From NCBI RefSeq assembly GCF_002135415.1, contig NZ_NEGJ01000002.1, positions 62,001 through 126,000 on the forward strand: 64,000 nt of DNA, read 5' to 3'. Below the pieces are notes generated by a model. The model saw nothing but the letters and a program-made list of their open reading frames with translations, made no database searches and had not been told where the DNA came from. The DNA comes from Acinetobacter sp. ANC 3832. Its GTDB lineage: Bacteria; Pseudomonadota; Gammaproteobacteria; Pseudomonadales; Moraxellaceae. Shown here piece by piece: positions 10,546 to 19,954 of this stretch; position 1 is the first letter of the stretch, and the number at the start of each line of letters is the position of its first letter. The position numbers and the translations under genes were made by a program.

Positions 10546-10958
10546 TACATTACCGTCCGAGTCACGATAGCGGTTTTAAACGGAAGTTTAGCAGCAGCCA
10601 GCGTAAATGCTTCGCGCGCTAACTCTTCGTTCACACCGTCCATTTCGTACAGGATTTTACCCGGTTTGATTTCGCAAACCCAATATTCCACTGAACCTTT
10701 ACCTTTACCCATACGAACTTCTAATGGTTTTTCAGTAATTGGTTTGTCTGGGAATACGCGGATAAAGATTTTACCACCACGTTTAACACGACGGCTAATT
10801 GTACGACGCGCTGCTTCAATTTGACGAGCAGTCATACGACCACGACCAATTGCTTTCAGTGCAATAGTACCAAAAGATACAGTGCTACCGCGATGCGCTA
10901 GACCAGTGTTACGGCCTTTCTGCACTTTACGGAATTTAGTACGTTTAGGTTGTAACAT
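10545..10958 (-). CDS. rplP: 50S ribosomal protein L16
   Basis: 137-residue protein next to the A-site tRNA. It starts [19 protein letters not shown] and carries [17 protein letters not shown] and the signature [18 protein letters not shown]. It is 3 bases after rpsC. Confidence 0.98.
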   Translation of the reverse strand: MLQPKRTKFRKVQKGRNTGLAHRGSTVSFGTIALKAIGRGRMTARQIEAARRTISRRVKRGGKIFIRVFPDKPITEKPLEVRMGKGKGSVEYWVCEIKPGKILYEMDGVNEELAREAFTLAAAKLPFKTAIVTRTVM

Positions 10959-10961
10959 GGA

Positions 10962-11714
10962 TTATTCTCCTTTTTCAGCAGAACGATCATTGCGACGACC
11001 ACGACGCTCTTGACCTTCACCACGACCACGACCGCGTTTAGCTGGACGTTCTTCAGCAGGAGCAGGGTTCATGACTTGTTTCATGCCACCTAAAATCTCA
11101 CCACGGAAAATCCAAACTTTAACACCAATCGTACCGTAAGTAGTCTCAGCACGCATAGTTGCATAGTCGATGTCCGCACGAAGCGTATGTAAAGGTACAC
11201 GACCTTCACGATACCATTCTGTACGAGCAATCTCAGCACCGCCTAAACGACCTGAAACCTCAACTTTGATACCTTTAGCACCAGCACGCATCGTATTTTG
11301 AACCGCACGTTTCATAGCACGACGGAACATTACACGTTTTTCTAATTGAGAAGCGATAGCTTCAGCAACTAAACGAGCGTCTAAATCTGGGCGATCGATT
11401 TCATTGATGCTTACTTGCGCTGGAACACCCATGATAGTGGTAAGTTCACGCTGTAATTTTTCAATATCTTCGCCTTTTTTACCGATTACGATACCTGGAC
11501 GAGCAGTGCTAATAGTTACTTTAGCAGCGCCTGTAGGACGTTCGATAAGAATATTGCTCACCATCGCATTCTTAAGTTTTTTAAGCAAAAACTCACGAAC
11601 TTGAAGATCTTTAAGCAAATATTCAGCGTATTGTTTCGGACTCGCATACCAGTTAGCGTTATGACGTTTCACAACACCTAGGCGGATACCGATTGGATGA
11701 ACCTTCTGACCCAT
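10962..11714 (-). CDS. rpsC: 30S ribosomal protein S3
   Basis: mRNA-entry-tunnel protein with an intrinsic unwinding role, 250 residues. A KH type-2 domain (about 40-110) has [18 protein letters not shown]; the C-terminal domain shows [19 protein letters not shown]. It ends in an Arg/Gly/Glu-rich tail of roughly 30 residues, longer than the E. coli protein (233). It is one base after rplV. Confidence 0.98.
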   Translation of the reverse strand: MGQKVHPIGIRLGVVKRHNANWYASPKQYAEYLLKDLQVREFLLKKLKNAMVSNILIERPTGAAKVTISTARPGIVIGKKGEDIEKLQRELTTIMGVPAQVSINEIDRPDLDARLVAEAIASQLEKRVMFRRAMKRAVQNTMRAGAKGIKVEVSGRLGGAEIARTEWYREGRVPLHTLRADIDYATMRAETTYGTIGVKVWIFRGEILGGMKQVMNPAPAEERPAKRGRGRGEGQERRGRRNDRSAEKGE

Positions 11715-11715
11715 A

Positions 11716-12048
11716 TCAAACCCCTACCTTAACGGTGATGTGACAAGTACGCTTAGTAATACGATCTGCACGGCCTTTGGCACGTGGCAAAATACGTTTA
11801 AGGCTAGTGCCTTCATCAACGTAAATCGTAGAAACTTTAAGGTCGTCTACATCTAAACTGTTATTATGTTCAGCGTTTGCAATTGCAGATTCCAATGCTT
11901 TTTTTACTAAAACTGCAGCTTTTTTGTTGCTGAAATTTAAGATATTTAAAGCATGAGCAATAGATTTGCCACGAATAAGATCCGCAACCAAACGTGCTTT
12001 TTGTGCCGAGATAGCGGCACCGCGTAATTTAGCAGTAACTTCCATCAT
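11716..12048 (-). CDS. rplV: 50S ribosomal protein L22
   Basis: Exit-tunnel protein whose beta-hairpin lines the tunnel; 110 residues. It shows [13 protein letters not shown] and the hairpin with [13 protein letters not shown]. Two ATGs follow each other (12048 and 12045); AAGG is 4 or 7 bases upstream respectively, so either could be used. Confidence 0.98.
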   Translation of the reverse strand: MMEVTAKLRGAAISAQKARLVADLIRGKSIAHALNILNFSNKKAAVLVKKALESAIANAEHNNSLDVDDLKVSTIYVDEGTSLKRILPRAKGRADRITKRTCHITVKVGV

Positions 12049-12054
12049 AGCACC

Positions 12055-12330
12055 TTAACGTTTAGATTTCTTGTCAACACCGTGACCACGATAGGTACGA
12101 GTTGGCGCGAATTCACCGAGTTTATGACCAACCATATGCTCAGATACGATTACTGGTACATGATTACGGCCATTATGAACAGAAATTGTTAAACCAACAA
12201 AATCCGGGAGGATCATCGAACGACGTGACCAAGTTTTGATCGGCTTGCGAGAATTACTTGCAACAGCCGCTTCAATCTTAGCAAACAAGTGCGCATCGAC
12301 GAATGGGCCTTTTTTCAGAGAACGAGGCAT
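12055..12330 (-). CDS. rpsS: 30S ribosomal protein S19
   Basis: Head protein contacting S13, 91 residues. It begins [16 protein letters not shown] and contains [16 protein letters not shown], the family signature. It lies between rplB (19-base gap) and rplV (6-base gap). Confidence 0.98.
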   Translation of the reverse strand: MPRSLKKGPFVDAHLFAKIEAAVASNSRKPIKTWSRRSMILPDFVGLTISVHNGRNHVPVIVSEHMVGHKLGEFAPTRTYRGHGVDKKSKR

Positions 12331-12349
12331 TGTCAGATTCCTTTACTTG

Positions 12350-13174
12350 TTACTTAACGCGACGGTCGCGAATAATCATCTTAGTCGTACGCTTATTGGT
12401 ACGTGTTTTGTACCCTTTAGCTTTTTGACCCCATGGGCTTACAGGTTGAATACCTTTATTACGACCTTCACCACCACCGTGCGGGTGATCAACTGGGTTC
12501 ATCGCCATACCACGAACGGTAGGACGAACACCACGCCAGCGTGCTGCACCTGCTTTACCAAGTGAACGAAGGTTGCTTTCTGAGTTGGAAACTTCACCCA
12601 ACACAGCGCGACATTCAACATGTATCTTACGCATTTCACCAGAACGTAAACGAACGATGGCATAAGAACCGTCACGACCCAACAATTGAGCAGAAGTACC
12701 AGCAGAACGAGCTAATTGCGCGCCTTTACCGATTTTAAGTTCAATGTTGTGTAGAGTAGAACCGATAGGCATGTTGCGAAGTGGCAAGCAGTTACCTGAA
12801 CGAATTGGAGCATCGTTACCAGACTGAACTTTATCACCAGCACGTAAACCTTTAGGCGCAATGATATAACGACGTTCGCCATCAGCATACAAAACTAAAG
12901 CAATGTGTGCAGTACGGTTAGGATCGTATTCAATACGCTCCACAGTCGCTGGGATACCATCTTTATTACGTTTAAAGTCTACGATACGGTAGTTTTGTTT
13001 ATGACCACCACCAACGTGACGAGTAGTAATGTGACCATTGTTATTACGGCCACCAGTACGTTTTTTAGCTTCAACCAACGGTGAGTATGGCGCGCCTTTG
13101 TGAAGATGGTTATGAACCACTTTCTCTACAAAGCGACGTCCAGGTGACGTTGGTTTACATTTTTGAATAGGCAT
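12350..13174 (-). CDS. rplB: 50S ribosomal protein L2
   Basis: Core peptidyl-transferase-region protein, 274 residues. The conserved C-terminal part [17 protein letters not shown] contains the functionally important histidine segment. It follows rplW by 11 bases. Confidence 0.99.
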   Translation of the reverse strand: MPIQKCKPTSPGRRFVEKVVHNHLHKGAPYSPLVEAKKRTGGRNNNGHITTRHVGGGHKQNYRIVDFKRNKDGIPATVERIEYDPNRTAHIALVLYADGERRYIIAPKGLRAGDKVQSGNDAPIRSGNCLPLRNMPIGSTLHNIELKIGKGAQLARSAGTSAQLLGRDGSYAIVRLRSGEMRKIHVECRAVLGEVSNSESNLRSLGKAGAARWRGVRPTVRGMAMNPVDHPHGGGEGRNKGIQPVSPWGQKAKGYKTRTNKRTTKMIIRDRRVK

Positions 13175-13185
13175 AAATTTCGTCC

Positions 13186-13506
13186 TTATTCCGCTGCGCT
13201 TTCAGCGGTATCGCCCAAGTCAGCCATTTCAACATCTTGGCCAGCTTTCAGGGTGACGTATGCTTTTTTAACATCAGAACGACGTCCTAATGTTTTACCA
13301 AAGCGCTTAGTTTTACCTTTAGTGATAGTCGTGTTAACTTTAACAACTTCCACACCAAAGAGTTGCTCTACTGCTTTTTTGATTTCAAGCTTGTTTGCAT
13401 TAAGTGCAACTTTAAATACTTGAACACCAGCAGTGTCACCTAAAACTTGTGCTTTCTCTGAGAATACAGGTCCTTGTAGGACTTGATATAAACGTTCGTT
13501 GTTCAT
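13186..13506 (-). CDS. rplW: 50S ribosomal protein L23
   Basis: Exit-site docking protein for trigger factor and SRP, 106 residues. It has the core [21 protein letters not shown] and an acidic C-terminus. Its start overlaps the rplD stop by four bases. Confidence 0.97.
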   Translation of the reverse strand: MNNERLYQVLQGPVFSEKAQVLGDTAGVQVFKVALNANKLEIKKAVEQLFGVEVVKVNTTITKGKTKRFGKTLGRRSDVKKAYVTLKAGQDVEMADLGDTAESAAE

Positions 13507-14105
13507 CCTAGTTCTACCTCTATTTTCTTAGCAGCAGCAACAGACATAACAACTTTATCGAACGCAATCAAAGCTACTGGATCAATTGCAGCAGCATCTA
13601 CCACATCAACGTGTGGAATATTGCGTGCAGCAAGATATAGATTCTCATCAACAGCATCAGTAACGATTAATGCACGAGTTGCATTCAAGTCGCTAAGTTT
13701 TGCAAGCAACTCTTTAGTTTTTGGAGCTTCAACAGAAAACTCTTCAACTAATACAAGACGATTTTGGCGAACAAGTTCAGCCAAGATACATTGCATTGCA
13801 CCGCGGTACATTTTACGGTTAACTTTTTGAGACCAATCTTGTGGACGAGCAGCAAAAGTTTTACCACCACCAACCCAGATCGGGCTACGAATAGAACCAG
13901 CACGAGCACGGCCAGTACCTTTTTGACGGAATGGTTTTTTACCACCGCCAGATACTTCGCCACGTGATTTCTGAGCTTTAGAACCTTGACGACCACCAGC
14001 TAAATAAGCTGTAACAACTTGGTGTACAAGAGCTTCATTAAAATCACGACCGAAAGCTACTTCTGATAATTCAACAGCAGAGCCGGAAACAGTTTTTAAA
14101 TTCAC
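13503..14105 (-). CDS. rplD: 50S ribosomal protein L4
   Basis: Exit-tunnel protein, 200 residues, with the loop [19 protein letters not shown] (about 52-70). In E. coli L4 also represses its own operon by acting on the S10 leader; the hairpin-rich leader upstream of rpsJ here makes similar control plausible. It is 11 bases after rplC. Confidence 0.98.
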   Translation of the reverse strand: MNLKTVSGSAVELSEVAFGRDFNEALVHQVVTAYLAGGRQGSKAQKSRGEVSGGGKKPFRQKGTGRARAGSIRSPIWVGGGKTFAARPQDWSQKVNRKMYRGAMQCILAELVRQNRLVLVEEFSVEAPKTKELLAKLSDLNATRALIVTDAVDENLYLAARNIPHVDVVDAAAIDPVALIAFDKVVMSVAAAKKIEVELG

Positions 14106-14116
14106 GTTATTTCCCC

Positions 14117-14755
14117 TCAGGCCTTGATCGTAGGACGAACGATAACGTCGCCACCAGTAGCGCCAGGAATCGCACCTTTAACAACTAGAACTGAACGTTC
14201 TAAGTCGATAGATACAACTTCAAGACCCTGTACTGTTACACGTTCAGCGCCCATATGGCCAGCCATTTTCTTGCCTTTAAACACGCGTCCAGGTGTCTGG
14301 TTTTGACCAGTAGAACCTAAAACACGGTGAGACAATGAGTTACCATGTGTAGCATCTTGCGTACGGAAATTCCAACGCTTAACACCACCTTGGAAGCCTT
14401 TACCTTTAGACTGACCAGTTACGTCAATAACTTGACCAACTGTAAATAAGTCAACGCCAATAGTACCGCCAACTTCACGACCTTCAAGATCAGCTTCTGT
14501 AGCGCGGAATTCTTGAACTAAACGACCAGCAGCAACACCCGCTTTCGCGAAGTGACCTTTCTGAGCGTTAGTTACGCGAGATTCGCGACGTTCACCAGTT
14601 GTGATCTGAATCGCTTGATAACCATCAGTTTCAAGCGTTTTGATTTGAGTGATGCGGTTAGGATCAACCTCAATCACTGTTACAGGTACAGAAACACCAG
14701 CATCTGTAAAGATACGTGTCATACCGCACTTGCGACCGACTAAACCAATAGCCAT
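14117..14755 (-). CDS. rplC: 50S ribosomal protein L3
   Basis: Early-assembly 23S-binding protein, 212 residues from the chosen start [16 protein letters not shown]. An in-frame ATG lies two codons upstream (14761), but AGAGG is nine bases from the 14755 ATG and only three from the upstream one, and L3 homologues start here. The conserved [13 protein letters not shown] and [14 protein letters not shown] are present; the Gln in the latter part is the PrmB methylation region in E. coli. Confidence 0.97.
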   Translation of the reverse strand: MAIGLVGRKCGMTRIFTDAGVSVPVTVIEVDPNRITQIKTLETDGYQAIQITTGERRESRVTNAQKGHFAKAGVAAGRLVQEFRATEADLEGREVGGTIGVDLFTVGQVIDVTGQSKGKGFQGGVKRWNFRTQDATHGNSLSHRVLGSTGQNQTPGRVFKGKKMAGHMGAERVTVQGLEVVSIDLERSVLVVKGAIPGATGGDVIVRPTIKA

Positions 14756-14814
14756 GTGCATAAACCTCTAAAAAAGCGGCTTAATTAACTTAGAGCGTTA
14801 ATTAACCGAAAGCC

Positions 14815-15126
14815 TTAACCCAATGCGATCTGAACATCAACACCAGCTGCAAGATCTAACTTCATCAACGCATCTACAGTTTTATCTGTAGGTTGAACGA
14901 TGTCGATCAAACGTTTATATGTGCGGATTTCATATTGGTCACGCGCATCTTTATTTACGTGTGGTGATGTCAAAACGTTAAAACGCTCGATACGAGTAGG
15001 CATCGGGATTGGACCACAAACTTGTGCGCCAGTGCGTTTTGCTGTTTCTACGATCTCTTGAGAAGATTGATCAATCAGACGATGATCAAAAGACTTAAGA
15101 CGGATACGAATTCTCTGGTTAGACAT
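14815..15126 (-). CDS. rpsJ: 30S ribosomal protein S10
   Basis: Small-subunit protein, also the NusE transcription antitermination factor; 103 residues. The start [20 protein letters not shown] at 15126 matches the family; the frame is open upstream to 15201 but that stretch lies in the leader and has no S10 similarity. It is first in the operon and is preceded by the leader and promoter described separately. Confidence 0.98.
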   Translation of the reverse strand: MSNQRIRIRLKSFDHRLIDQSSQEIVETAKRTGAQVCGPIPMPTRIERFNVLTSPHVNKDARDQYEIRTYKRLIDIVQPTDKTVDALMKLDLAAGVDVQIALG

Positions 15127-15292
15127 ACCAGTTAACTCCAAGCCAAAAATATAAAGAATCACCCTTGACGCATCTCCCCCCACTAAATGGGCGAGTGTCA
15201 AAGGCAGTGAAAATCACTAAGGTCATGATCGATGCCATGACTGTAACGATCTGAACGACTTTATTCGTCATTCAGCCCTTCCTATCGGAGGG
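15127..15292 (-). promoter_or_regulatory. Structured 5' leader of the S10 operon
   Basis: About 165 nt between the predicted start of transcription and rpsJ. Reading the minus strand there are successive stems: CCCT(T)CC with GGAGGG (one bulge); a 9-bp stem CTGAATGAC with GTCGTTCAG (15251-15275); a perfect 6-bp stem GTCATG/CATGAC (15222-15241); AGTG/CACT; and a longer interrupted stem TGACxCTCxCCCA with TGGGxGGAGxxxxGTCA near 15170-15203. E. coli has a similar-length S10 leader used for L4 autoregulation. Homology of the fold is inference. Confidence 0.65.
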
Positions 15293-15298
15293 TCGCTC

Positions 15299-15327
15299 AT
15301 TATAGCGATTGTTTAACGCTTAAGCAA
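15299..15327 (-). promoter_or_regulatory. S10 operon promoter
   Basis: Minus strand -35 TTGCTT (15322-15327), exactly 17 bases, then a perfect -10 TATAAT (15299-15304). It sits about 170 bases upstream of rpsJ and fits strong constitutive or growth-rate-controlled expression. Confidence 0.85.
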
Positions 15328-15400
15328 ACAAAAATGCACACTTTCACCCTTTTTTAAATAATTTATTGTAATTAAAACAGTTTAAGAAATAACCAACGCT

Positions 15401-16126
15401 TTAGGCCTGCAAAACATAATCAATTGCTCGATTTAATAAGAGGTTTCCCACATTAAAGTCTGTTTTTTTTGTATATTTTAAATACTCTAAAGCTTGCACA
15501 TAATCCCCCTGAAATATGTGCTGATCTTCCTCATGTTCAATATACATTTGGAGTACTCGTGGCGTCATTTCTGGGTGAAATTGAAAACCTAAAACATTAT
15601 TTGCAATTTGATACATCTGATTCAAGCAGGCTGTATTTTGTGCTAATCGGACTGCACCTTTCGGAATATCAAATGTTTCGCTATGCCATTGCATCACTTC
15701 AAATGTTGTTGGAACTTGAAAAACATCCTTTGCGATTGCTTCACTCCGATAAACTGACGTCCAACCCATTTCTTGCTGTGGATTCCGATGTACATTTGCG
15801 CCCAAAGCATGTGCAATCAATTGCCCACCTAAACACAAACCAATTGCAGGCTTAGCTTCAGCCAAATAGCGTCGGATCCAACGTTTTTCAATCTTTAACC
15901 ATGGAAAGTTTACTTCATCATTGACGCTCATTGCGCCACCCATAATAATCAGCAGATCCACATCCTCTATATCTGGAAGCGCCTCTATATCTAATGGTAA
16001 ATCCATAGGTAAAGCAAAAAATTCCGTTGCTGTAATTTCTGCATTTTTTGATTTCAAATAATCATAACAACTACCAAAACCTTCGCCTGCAATATGCTGA
16101 AAATAATGTACTTTAAGTTGGCTCAT
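15401..16126 (-). CDS. Class I glutamine amidotransferase, GMP synthase-like
   Basis: A stand-alone glutaminase-type domain, 241 residues from the chosen ATG. The nucleophile elbow is GLCLGGQ (Cys98) and the other triad residues are His184 and Glu186 in FQFHPE; GGAMSVND near 63-70 forms the oxyanion strand. The target of the released ammonia, or whether it acts on gamma-glutamyl compounds, is unknown. The frame is open to 16156, but AGG stands 6-9 bases before the ATGs at 16129/16126, which favours these starts. It is divergent from the PLP enzyme at 16293, with 136-167 bases between them. Confidence 0.85.
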   Translation of the reverse strand: MSQLKVHYFQHIAGEGFGSCYDYLKSKNAEITATEFFALPMDLPLDIEALPDIEDVDLLIIMGGAMSVNDEVNFPWLKIEKRWIRRYLAEAKPAIGLCLGGQLIAHALGANVHRNPQQEMGWTSVYRSEAIAKDVFQVPTTFEVMQWHSETFDIPKGAVRLAQNTACLNQMYQIANNVLGFQFHPEMTPRVLQMYIEHEEDQHIFQGDYVQALEYLKYTKKTDFNVGNLLLNRAIDYVLQA

Positions 16127-16292
16127 CATCGACATCCTATTTTTTGTTTTCACCATTCATGTCGTATAGCTTTGCAAAAATAGAGCCAACTACAGTGCTT
16201 GCCATAAATTTTCACAATTCAACACTTTGCCCTCTGCATTTATTATGCTTTTCTTAAGTTTATGATTTCAGCTTTCTTTTCTGAGTATTCTT

Positions 16293-17495
16293 GTGAAATA
16301 TGATCCGCAAACAGCCTTAATTCATGCTCCTCGTAAAGCACCACAATATATAGAGACAGTACAGCCTCCCCTATTTCGTGCATCTACGATTATTTTTAAA
16401 AATACCAGTGCATTATTCGATCGTCATTGGACAGATGACTATGATTACAGTTATGGCACGCATGGCACGCCCACTACATATACATTGGGAGACAATATCG
16501 CTCAAATCGAAGGCGGTGATTATTGTTTACTTGCACCCAGTGGTTTATCAGCGATTAATCTCGTCAACTCATGCTTTCTTAGTCATGGTGATGAAGTTTG
16601 GGTTGCAGATAATATCTATGGTCCAAATATGGAGCATTTACGTAACTTAGAAACTCGATATAACATTCTAGTTAAGGTTTACAACCCAATTGATATCAAT
16701 AGTTTTCAACCCTCTGATAAAGCCAAACTGATTTGGCTTGAAGCAGCAGGATCCGTCACCTTAGAATTCCCTGACCTAATCAATTTTGTTAAAAAAGCCA
16801 AAGAGGCCAAAGTATTAACAGCTTTAGATAATACTTGGGGTGCAGGTCTAGCCTTTAATGCCTTTGATTTTGGTGAAGAACATTTAAGTGTCGATTTGAC
16901 TATTCACGCACTGACCAAATATCCAAGTGGTGGGGGTGATGTTCTAATGGGTTCAGTGGTCACACAAAATAAAAATCTACATCATCAATTATTCCGTATG
17001 CATGCATTACAAGGCATAGCGATTTCAGGCGATGATGCTGCACTGGTGCAACGGAGCTTAGCATCGATGAAAATTCGCTATCAACAGCAATCACAAAGTG
17101 CTTTAACTGTTTTGCAATGGCTCAAACTACAAGAACAAATTATTCAAGTACTTCATCCCGCAGATGAACATTCCGCAGGACACGAATATTGGAAAGAAGT
17201 TTGCGAAACAAAACAAAGTGCAGGATTGGTTAGTGTTATTTTTAAGCCTGAATATGACATGACTGCAATTCGTTCATTTTGTGATAATTTATCTTTATTT
17301 AAACTTGGCTTTAGTTGGGGTGGTCCAATCAGCTTAGTGATGCTCTACAACTTAAGTGAAATGCGTCGTTTACCACAACAGCATCTGCAACACGGTTTAT
17401 TGGTTCGGTTTTGTATTGGACTTGAGAAGCCCGAAGATTTAATCCAAGATATTGCAAATGCATTAGAAAAAATGAATAAACCACAATCCCAATAA
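16293..17495 (+). CDS. metC: Cystathionine beta-lyase-type PLP enzyme
   Basis: Cys/Met-metabolism PLP family, 400 residues. It carries YSYGTHGTPTTYTL (about 52-65), the cofactor-contacting LDNTWGAG (178-185) and the Schiff-base lysine in HALTKYPSGGGDVLMG (Lys209). The pattern around the lysine resembles MetC-type beta-lyases, which cleave cystathionine to homocysteine; gamma-synthase or another lyase activity cannot be excluded. The start codon is GTG. The downstream HerA-like gene begins 29 bases after its stop, so the two may be co-transcribed. Confidence 0.8.
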   Translation: MKYDPQTALIHAPRKAPQYIETVQPPLFRASTIIFKNTSALFDRHWTDDYDYSYGTHGTPTTYTLGDNIAQIEGGDYCLLAPSGLSAINLVNSCFLSHGDEVWVADNIYGPNMEHLRNLETRYNILVKVYNPIDINSFQPSDKAKLIWLEAAGSVTLEFPDLINFVKKAKEAKVLTALDNTWGAGLAFNAFDFGEEHLSVDLTIHALTKYPSGGGDVLMGSVVTQNKNLHHQLFRMHALQGIAISGDDAALVQRSLASMKIRYQQQSQSALTVLQWLKLQEQIIQVLHPADEHSAGHEYWKEVCETKQSAGLVSVIFKPEYDMTAIRSFCDNLSLFKLGFSWGGPISLVMLYNLSEMRRLPQQHLQHGLLVRFCIGLEKPEDLIQDIANALEKMNKPQSQ

Positions 17496-17524
17496 ATAGA
17501 TTGATCAATAGAATAGGAAGAATT

Positions 17525-19096
17525 ATGGGCACACCAATCGTTATTGCTAAAAAAACCTCAGATACTACACAAGATATCGTGATTCACTCACAATTTGCCA
17601 ATCGTCATGGTCTTATTGCAGGTGCAACAGGTACAGGCAAAACCGTCACACTTAAGGTTTTGGCTGAAAGCTTTTCTCGTATTGGTGTTCCTGTTTTCCT
17701 CGCCGATGCAAAGGGTGATGTTTCAAGCATTGCCAAAGCAGGCTCTAGCAATCCTAAATTTGATGAACGAATTAAAAATTTAGGTATTGATAGTGTTCTC
17801 TTTGCAGCTTCACCAACGATTTTCTGGGATTTGTTTGGCGAACAAGGGCATCCAATTCGTACCACTATTTCAGAAATTGGACCTTTATTACTCGCACAAA
17901 TGCTGAATCTGAATGATACCCAAGAAGGTGTATTGGCTGCTGTATTTAGAATTGCAGATGATCAAGGCTTATTACTCATCGACTTTAAAGACCTGAAAGC
18001 GATGCTGACCTATGTCAGTGAAAATGCTTCCAACTTAAAAGCAGAATATGGCAATTTATCGCCTGCAAGTTTAGGCGCAATTCAACGTAATCTATTGGCT
18101 TTAGGCGATCAAGGTGGTGATAAATTCTTTGGTGAACCGAGTTTAGATATTCTAGATTTCATCCAAACGGATACACAAGGTCGTGGTTATATTAACTTAT
18201 TGGCTGCCGATAAATTAATGAATACACCTAAGCTATATGCAACTTTTCTTCTTTGGATGCTTTCAGAACTGTTTGAAAAGCTCCCTGAAGTCGGTGATCT
18301 GGATAAACCTAAACTGGTGTTTTTCTTCGATGAAGCGCATTTACTCTTTGATAACGCTAGCCCAACTTTACAAGAAAAAATTAAGCAAGTAATTCGCTTA
18401 ATTCGCTCCAAAGGTGTTGGGATTTATTTTATCACTCAAAGCCCCTTAGATATTCCAGAAGATGTTTTAGGACAACTTGGTAATCGTGTACAACATGCTT
18501 TACGTGCTTTCACCCCTAAAGATCAAAAAGCCGTTAAAACTGCAGCAGATACTTTCCGTGCCAATCCTGAATTTAAGGTGGATGATGCGATTACTCAACT
18601 CGCTGTGGGTGAAGCCTTAATTAGTTGCTTAGATGAACAAGGTACACCGCAAATCGTTGAACGTGGGATGGTGATGCCGCCTTATTCCTCATTTAGCCCA
18701 ATCACACTCGAAGAACGTAAAGCACTGATGGCGCAAAGTATTGTTGCGGGTGTTTATGATCAAGAAGTTGATCGTGACAGTGCTTATGAAATGCTTCAAA
18801 AGAAAATGAGCGATAGCACTCAACAGCAAATTGCTTTTGACATCGCTGCTGAGCAAGCCAAGCAATTAGAAGCAATGGGCAAACAACAGGATGCTTTAGC
18901 CAAGCAACAGCAGAAAGAACAAGAACGGATCGATAAAGAGCAACAGAAAGAAGCTGAACGTGTGAGTAAACAACGTGAAAAGCTCACACAAGATATTGTC
19001 GGGACATTTGCCAAAAGTGCTGCACGTACCTTAGGTGGTCCAACAGGGCAAAAACTAGTACGTGGTTTATTGGGTTCTCTATTTGGTAAAAGATAA
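17525..19096 (+). CDS. HerA-like P-loop ATPase (DUF853, YjgR family)
   Basis: Cytoplasmic FtsK/HerA-superfamily ATPase, 524 residues from the ATG at 17525, which has AGGAAG four bases upstream; an ATG in the same frame at 17501 lacks such a site. Walker A GATGTGKT at 33-40, Walker B LVFFFDEAHLLF at about 268-279 and a TQSPLD sensor-like segment are visible. The C-terminal 80 residues are Gln/Lys/Glu-rich and probably coiled coil. The family is widespread; its physiological role is not known to me. A terminator follows. Confidence 0.85.
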   Translation: MGTPIVIAKKTSDTTQDIVIHSQFANRHGLIAGATGTGKTVTLKVLAESFSRIGVPVFLADAKGDVSSIAKAGSSNPKFDERIKNLGIDSVLFAASPTIFWDLFGEQGHPIRTTISEIGPLLLAQMLNLNDTQEGVLAAVFRIADDQGLLLIDFKDLKAMLTYVSENASNLKAEYGNLSPASLGAIQRNLLALGDQGGDKFFGEPSLDILDFIQTDTQGRGYINLLAADKLMNTPKLYATFLLWMLSELFEKLPEVGDLDKPKLVFFFDEAHLLFDNASPTLQEKIKQVIRLIRSKGVGIYFITQSPLDIPEDVLGQLGNRVQHALRAFTPKDQKAVKTAADTFRANPEFKVDDAITQLAVGEALISCLDEQGTPQIVERGMVMPPYSSFSPITLEERKALMAQSIVAGVYDQEVDRDSAYEMLQKKMSDSTQQQIAFDIAAEQAKQLEAMGKQQDALAKQQQKEQERIDKEQQKEAERVSKQREKLTQDIVGTFAKSAARTLGGPTGQKLVRGLLGSLFGKR

Positions 19097-19113
19097 TTAG
19101 AAATGAAAAAAAT

Positions 19114-19139
19114 AAAAGGAGTCTGATTAGACTCCTTTT
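19114..19139. terminator. Bidirectional terminator between the HerA-like gene and nsrR1
   Basis: Perfect 10-bp stem AAAAGGAGTC with GACTCCTTTT, 6-base loop, with T-runs on both outer sides, serving the two converging genes. Confidence 0.9.
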
Positions 19140-19146
19140 TTATGCA

Positions 19147-19584
19147 TTATAAATTCTGTAAATCAATTTTATTTAAATAATCAGTCTTATTCTTGCGAAT
19201 CATTTGCCCTAGAGTATATTGATTTAAATAGTCATAAAATACTTTGGTTGCTTTATCTAAATGCCCTTTTAAATTACAGTTCATACGTAATACACAAGGC
19301 GGTACATTACATTCAACCAATGCAGTATTGGCTTCTAAATCTGCAATTACATCACCGACACGCAAACCTAAAGAATGAGGGGCTAATTGCACACCGCCAC
19401 CTTTACCTCTTGTGGTAATGACCCAACCTTTTTTTGAAAAATGATGAACAATTTTAACCAGATGATTCTGAGATATTTGCAAATCATCTGCGATTTGAGC
19501 AATTGTGTAGCTTTCTCTCGCATCTGTTTGACTTAGATAGAGCAACAGGCGAAAACCATAATCTGTGAATTTATTTAATTGCAT
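19147..19584 (-). CDS. nsrR: Rrf2-family NO-sensing repressor, NsrR-like (copy 1)
   Basis: Winged-helix Fe-S regulator, 145 residues from the ATG at 19584 (MQLNKFTDYGFR, the universal NsrR start; the frame extends 7 codons further). Cys92, Cys97 and Cys103 in VECNVPPCVLRMNC give the C-x4-C-x5-C cluster motif of NsrR, and Asp8, a cluster ligand in Streptomyces NsrR, is present. NsrR proteins lose repression when NO nitrosylates the cluster. The recognition-helix segment SQNHLVKIVH is identical in the second copy at 22535. It is divergent from the DUF3050 gene and probably controls the island and itself. Confidence 0.85.
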   Translation of the reverse strand: MQLNKFTDYGFRLLLYLSQTDARESYTIAQIADDLQISQNHLVKIVHHFSKKGWVITTRGKGGGVQLAPHSLGLRVGDVIADLEANTALVECNVPPCVLRMNCNLKGHLDKATKVFYDYLNQYTLGQMIRKNKTDYLNKIDLQNL

Positions 19585-19678
19585 AGTCTTATTTAATTTT
19601 CGCAAATATTTTGAAAAATATTATATCAATTTAAAACAACAGGCAAACAGTTTAATTATACTAATCAATCATTTTAAC

Positions 19679-19702
19679 TATAGTAAATATATATTTACTA
19701 TA
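19679..19702. promoter_or_regulatory. Perfect 24-base palindrome upstream of nsrR1
   Basis: TATAGTAAATAT is followed directly by its exact reverse complement, with no spacer. It lies 95-118 bases upstream of the nsrR1 ATG in the divergent control region. It does not fit the NsrR consensus. A dimeric-regulator operator or cruciform is possible; the AT-rich setting makes chance symmetry less improbable. Confidence 0.45.
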
Positions 19703-19729
19703 TATCTACTGAAACTATTTTATCTTATA

Positions 19730-19779
19730 TTCATCTATTGAATATACATCTTTGTTAATATTTATGTTACATACACTTT
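19730..19779. promoter_or_regulatory. Two weaker NsrR-like sites between nsrR1 and the DUF3050 gene
   Basis: Compared with the 11-1-11 NsrR consensus (AANATGYATTT, one base, AAATRCATNTT): 19730-19752 has a right half ATATACATCTT (10/11) but a poor left half; 19757-19779 has AATATTTATGT and ACATACACTTT (9/11 each). Centres are 27 bases apart. Matches were counted by eye against a remembered consensus in very AT-rich DNA. Confidence 0.4.
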
Positions 19780-19842
19780 ATAAATTTAATTTTACTAAAC
19801 AATAAGTTGTATAAAAACAATTAAGTCACTGTGTTGCAAATG

Positions 19843-19872
19843 TTAACAGTCCGATAAAATCATTGATATAAA
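19843..19872 (+). promoter_or_regulatory. Possible promoter of the DUF3050-hemerythrin operon
   Basis: TTAACA (19843-19848), 18 bases, TATAAA (19867-19872). It would give a leader of about 75 nt. Other arrangements in this AT-rich stretch are possible. Confidence 0.4.
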
Positions 19873-19891
19873 GCATAATAAACAAATAAAA

Positions 19892-19907
19892 TGTGACACA
19901 TATCACA
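19892..19907. promoter_or_regulatory. Perfect CRP/Vfr-type site before the DUF3050 gene
   Basis: TGTGACACATATCACA matches the CRP core TGTGA-N6-TCACA at all ten specified bases. Its centre is 55 bases upstream of the DUF3050 ATG and, if the proposed promoter is right, just downstream of the transcription start, where bound protein would repress. Confidence 0.55.
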
Positions 19908-19954
19908 AATAAAAGAATTTTTATAAATTTAGCCAGATTATTGAGGTTTAGAAA

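Noticed and set aside
16293..19096. A defence system built on the HerA-like ATPase
   Set aside because: HerA-type ATPases occur in SIR2-HerA and NurA-HerA systems, but no nuclease or SIR2 gene is adjacent and the protein fits the housekeeping YjgR/DUF853 type.
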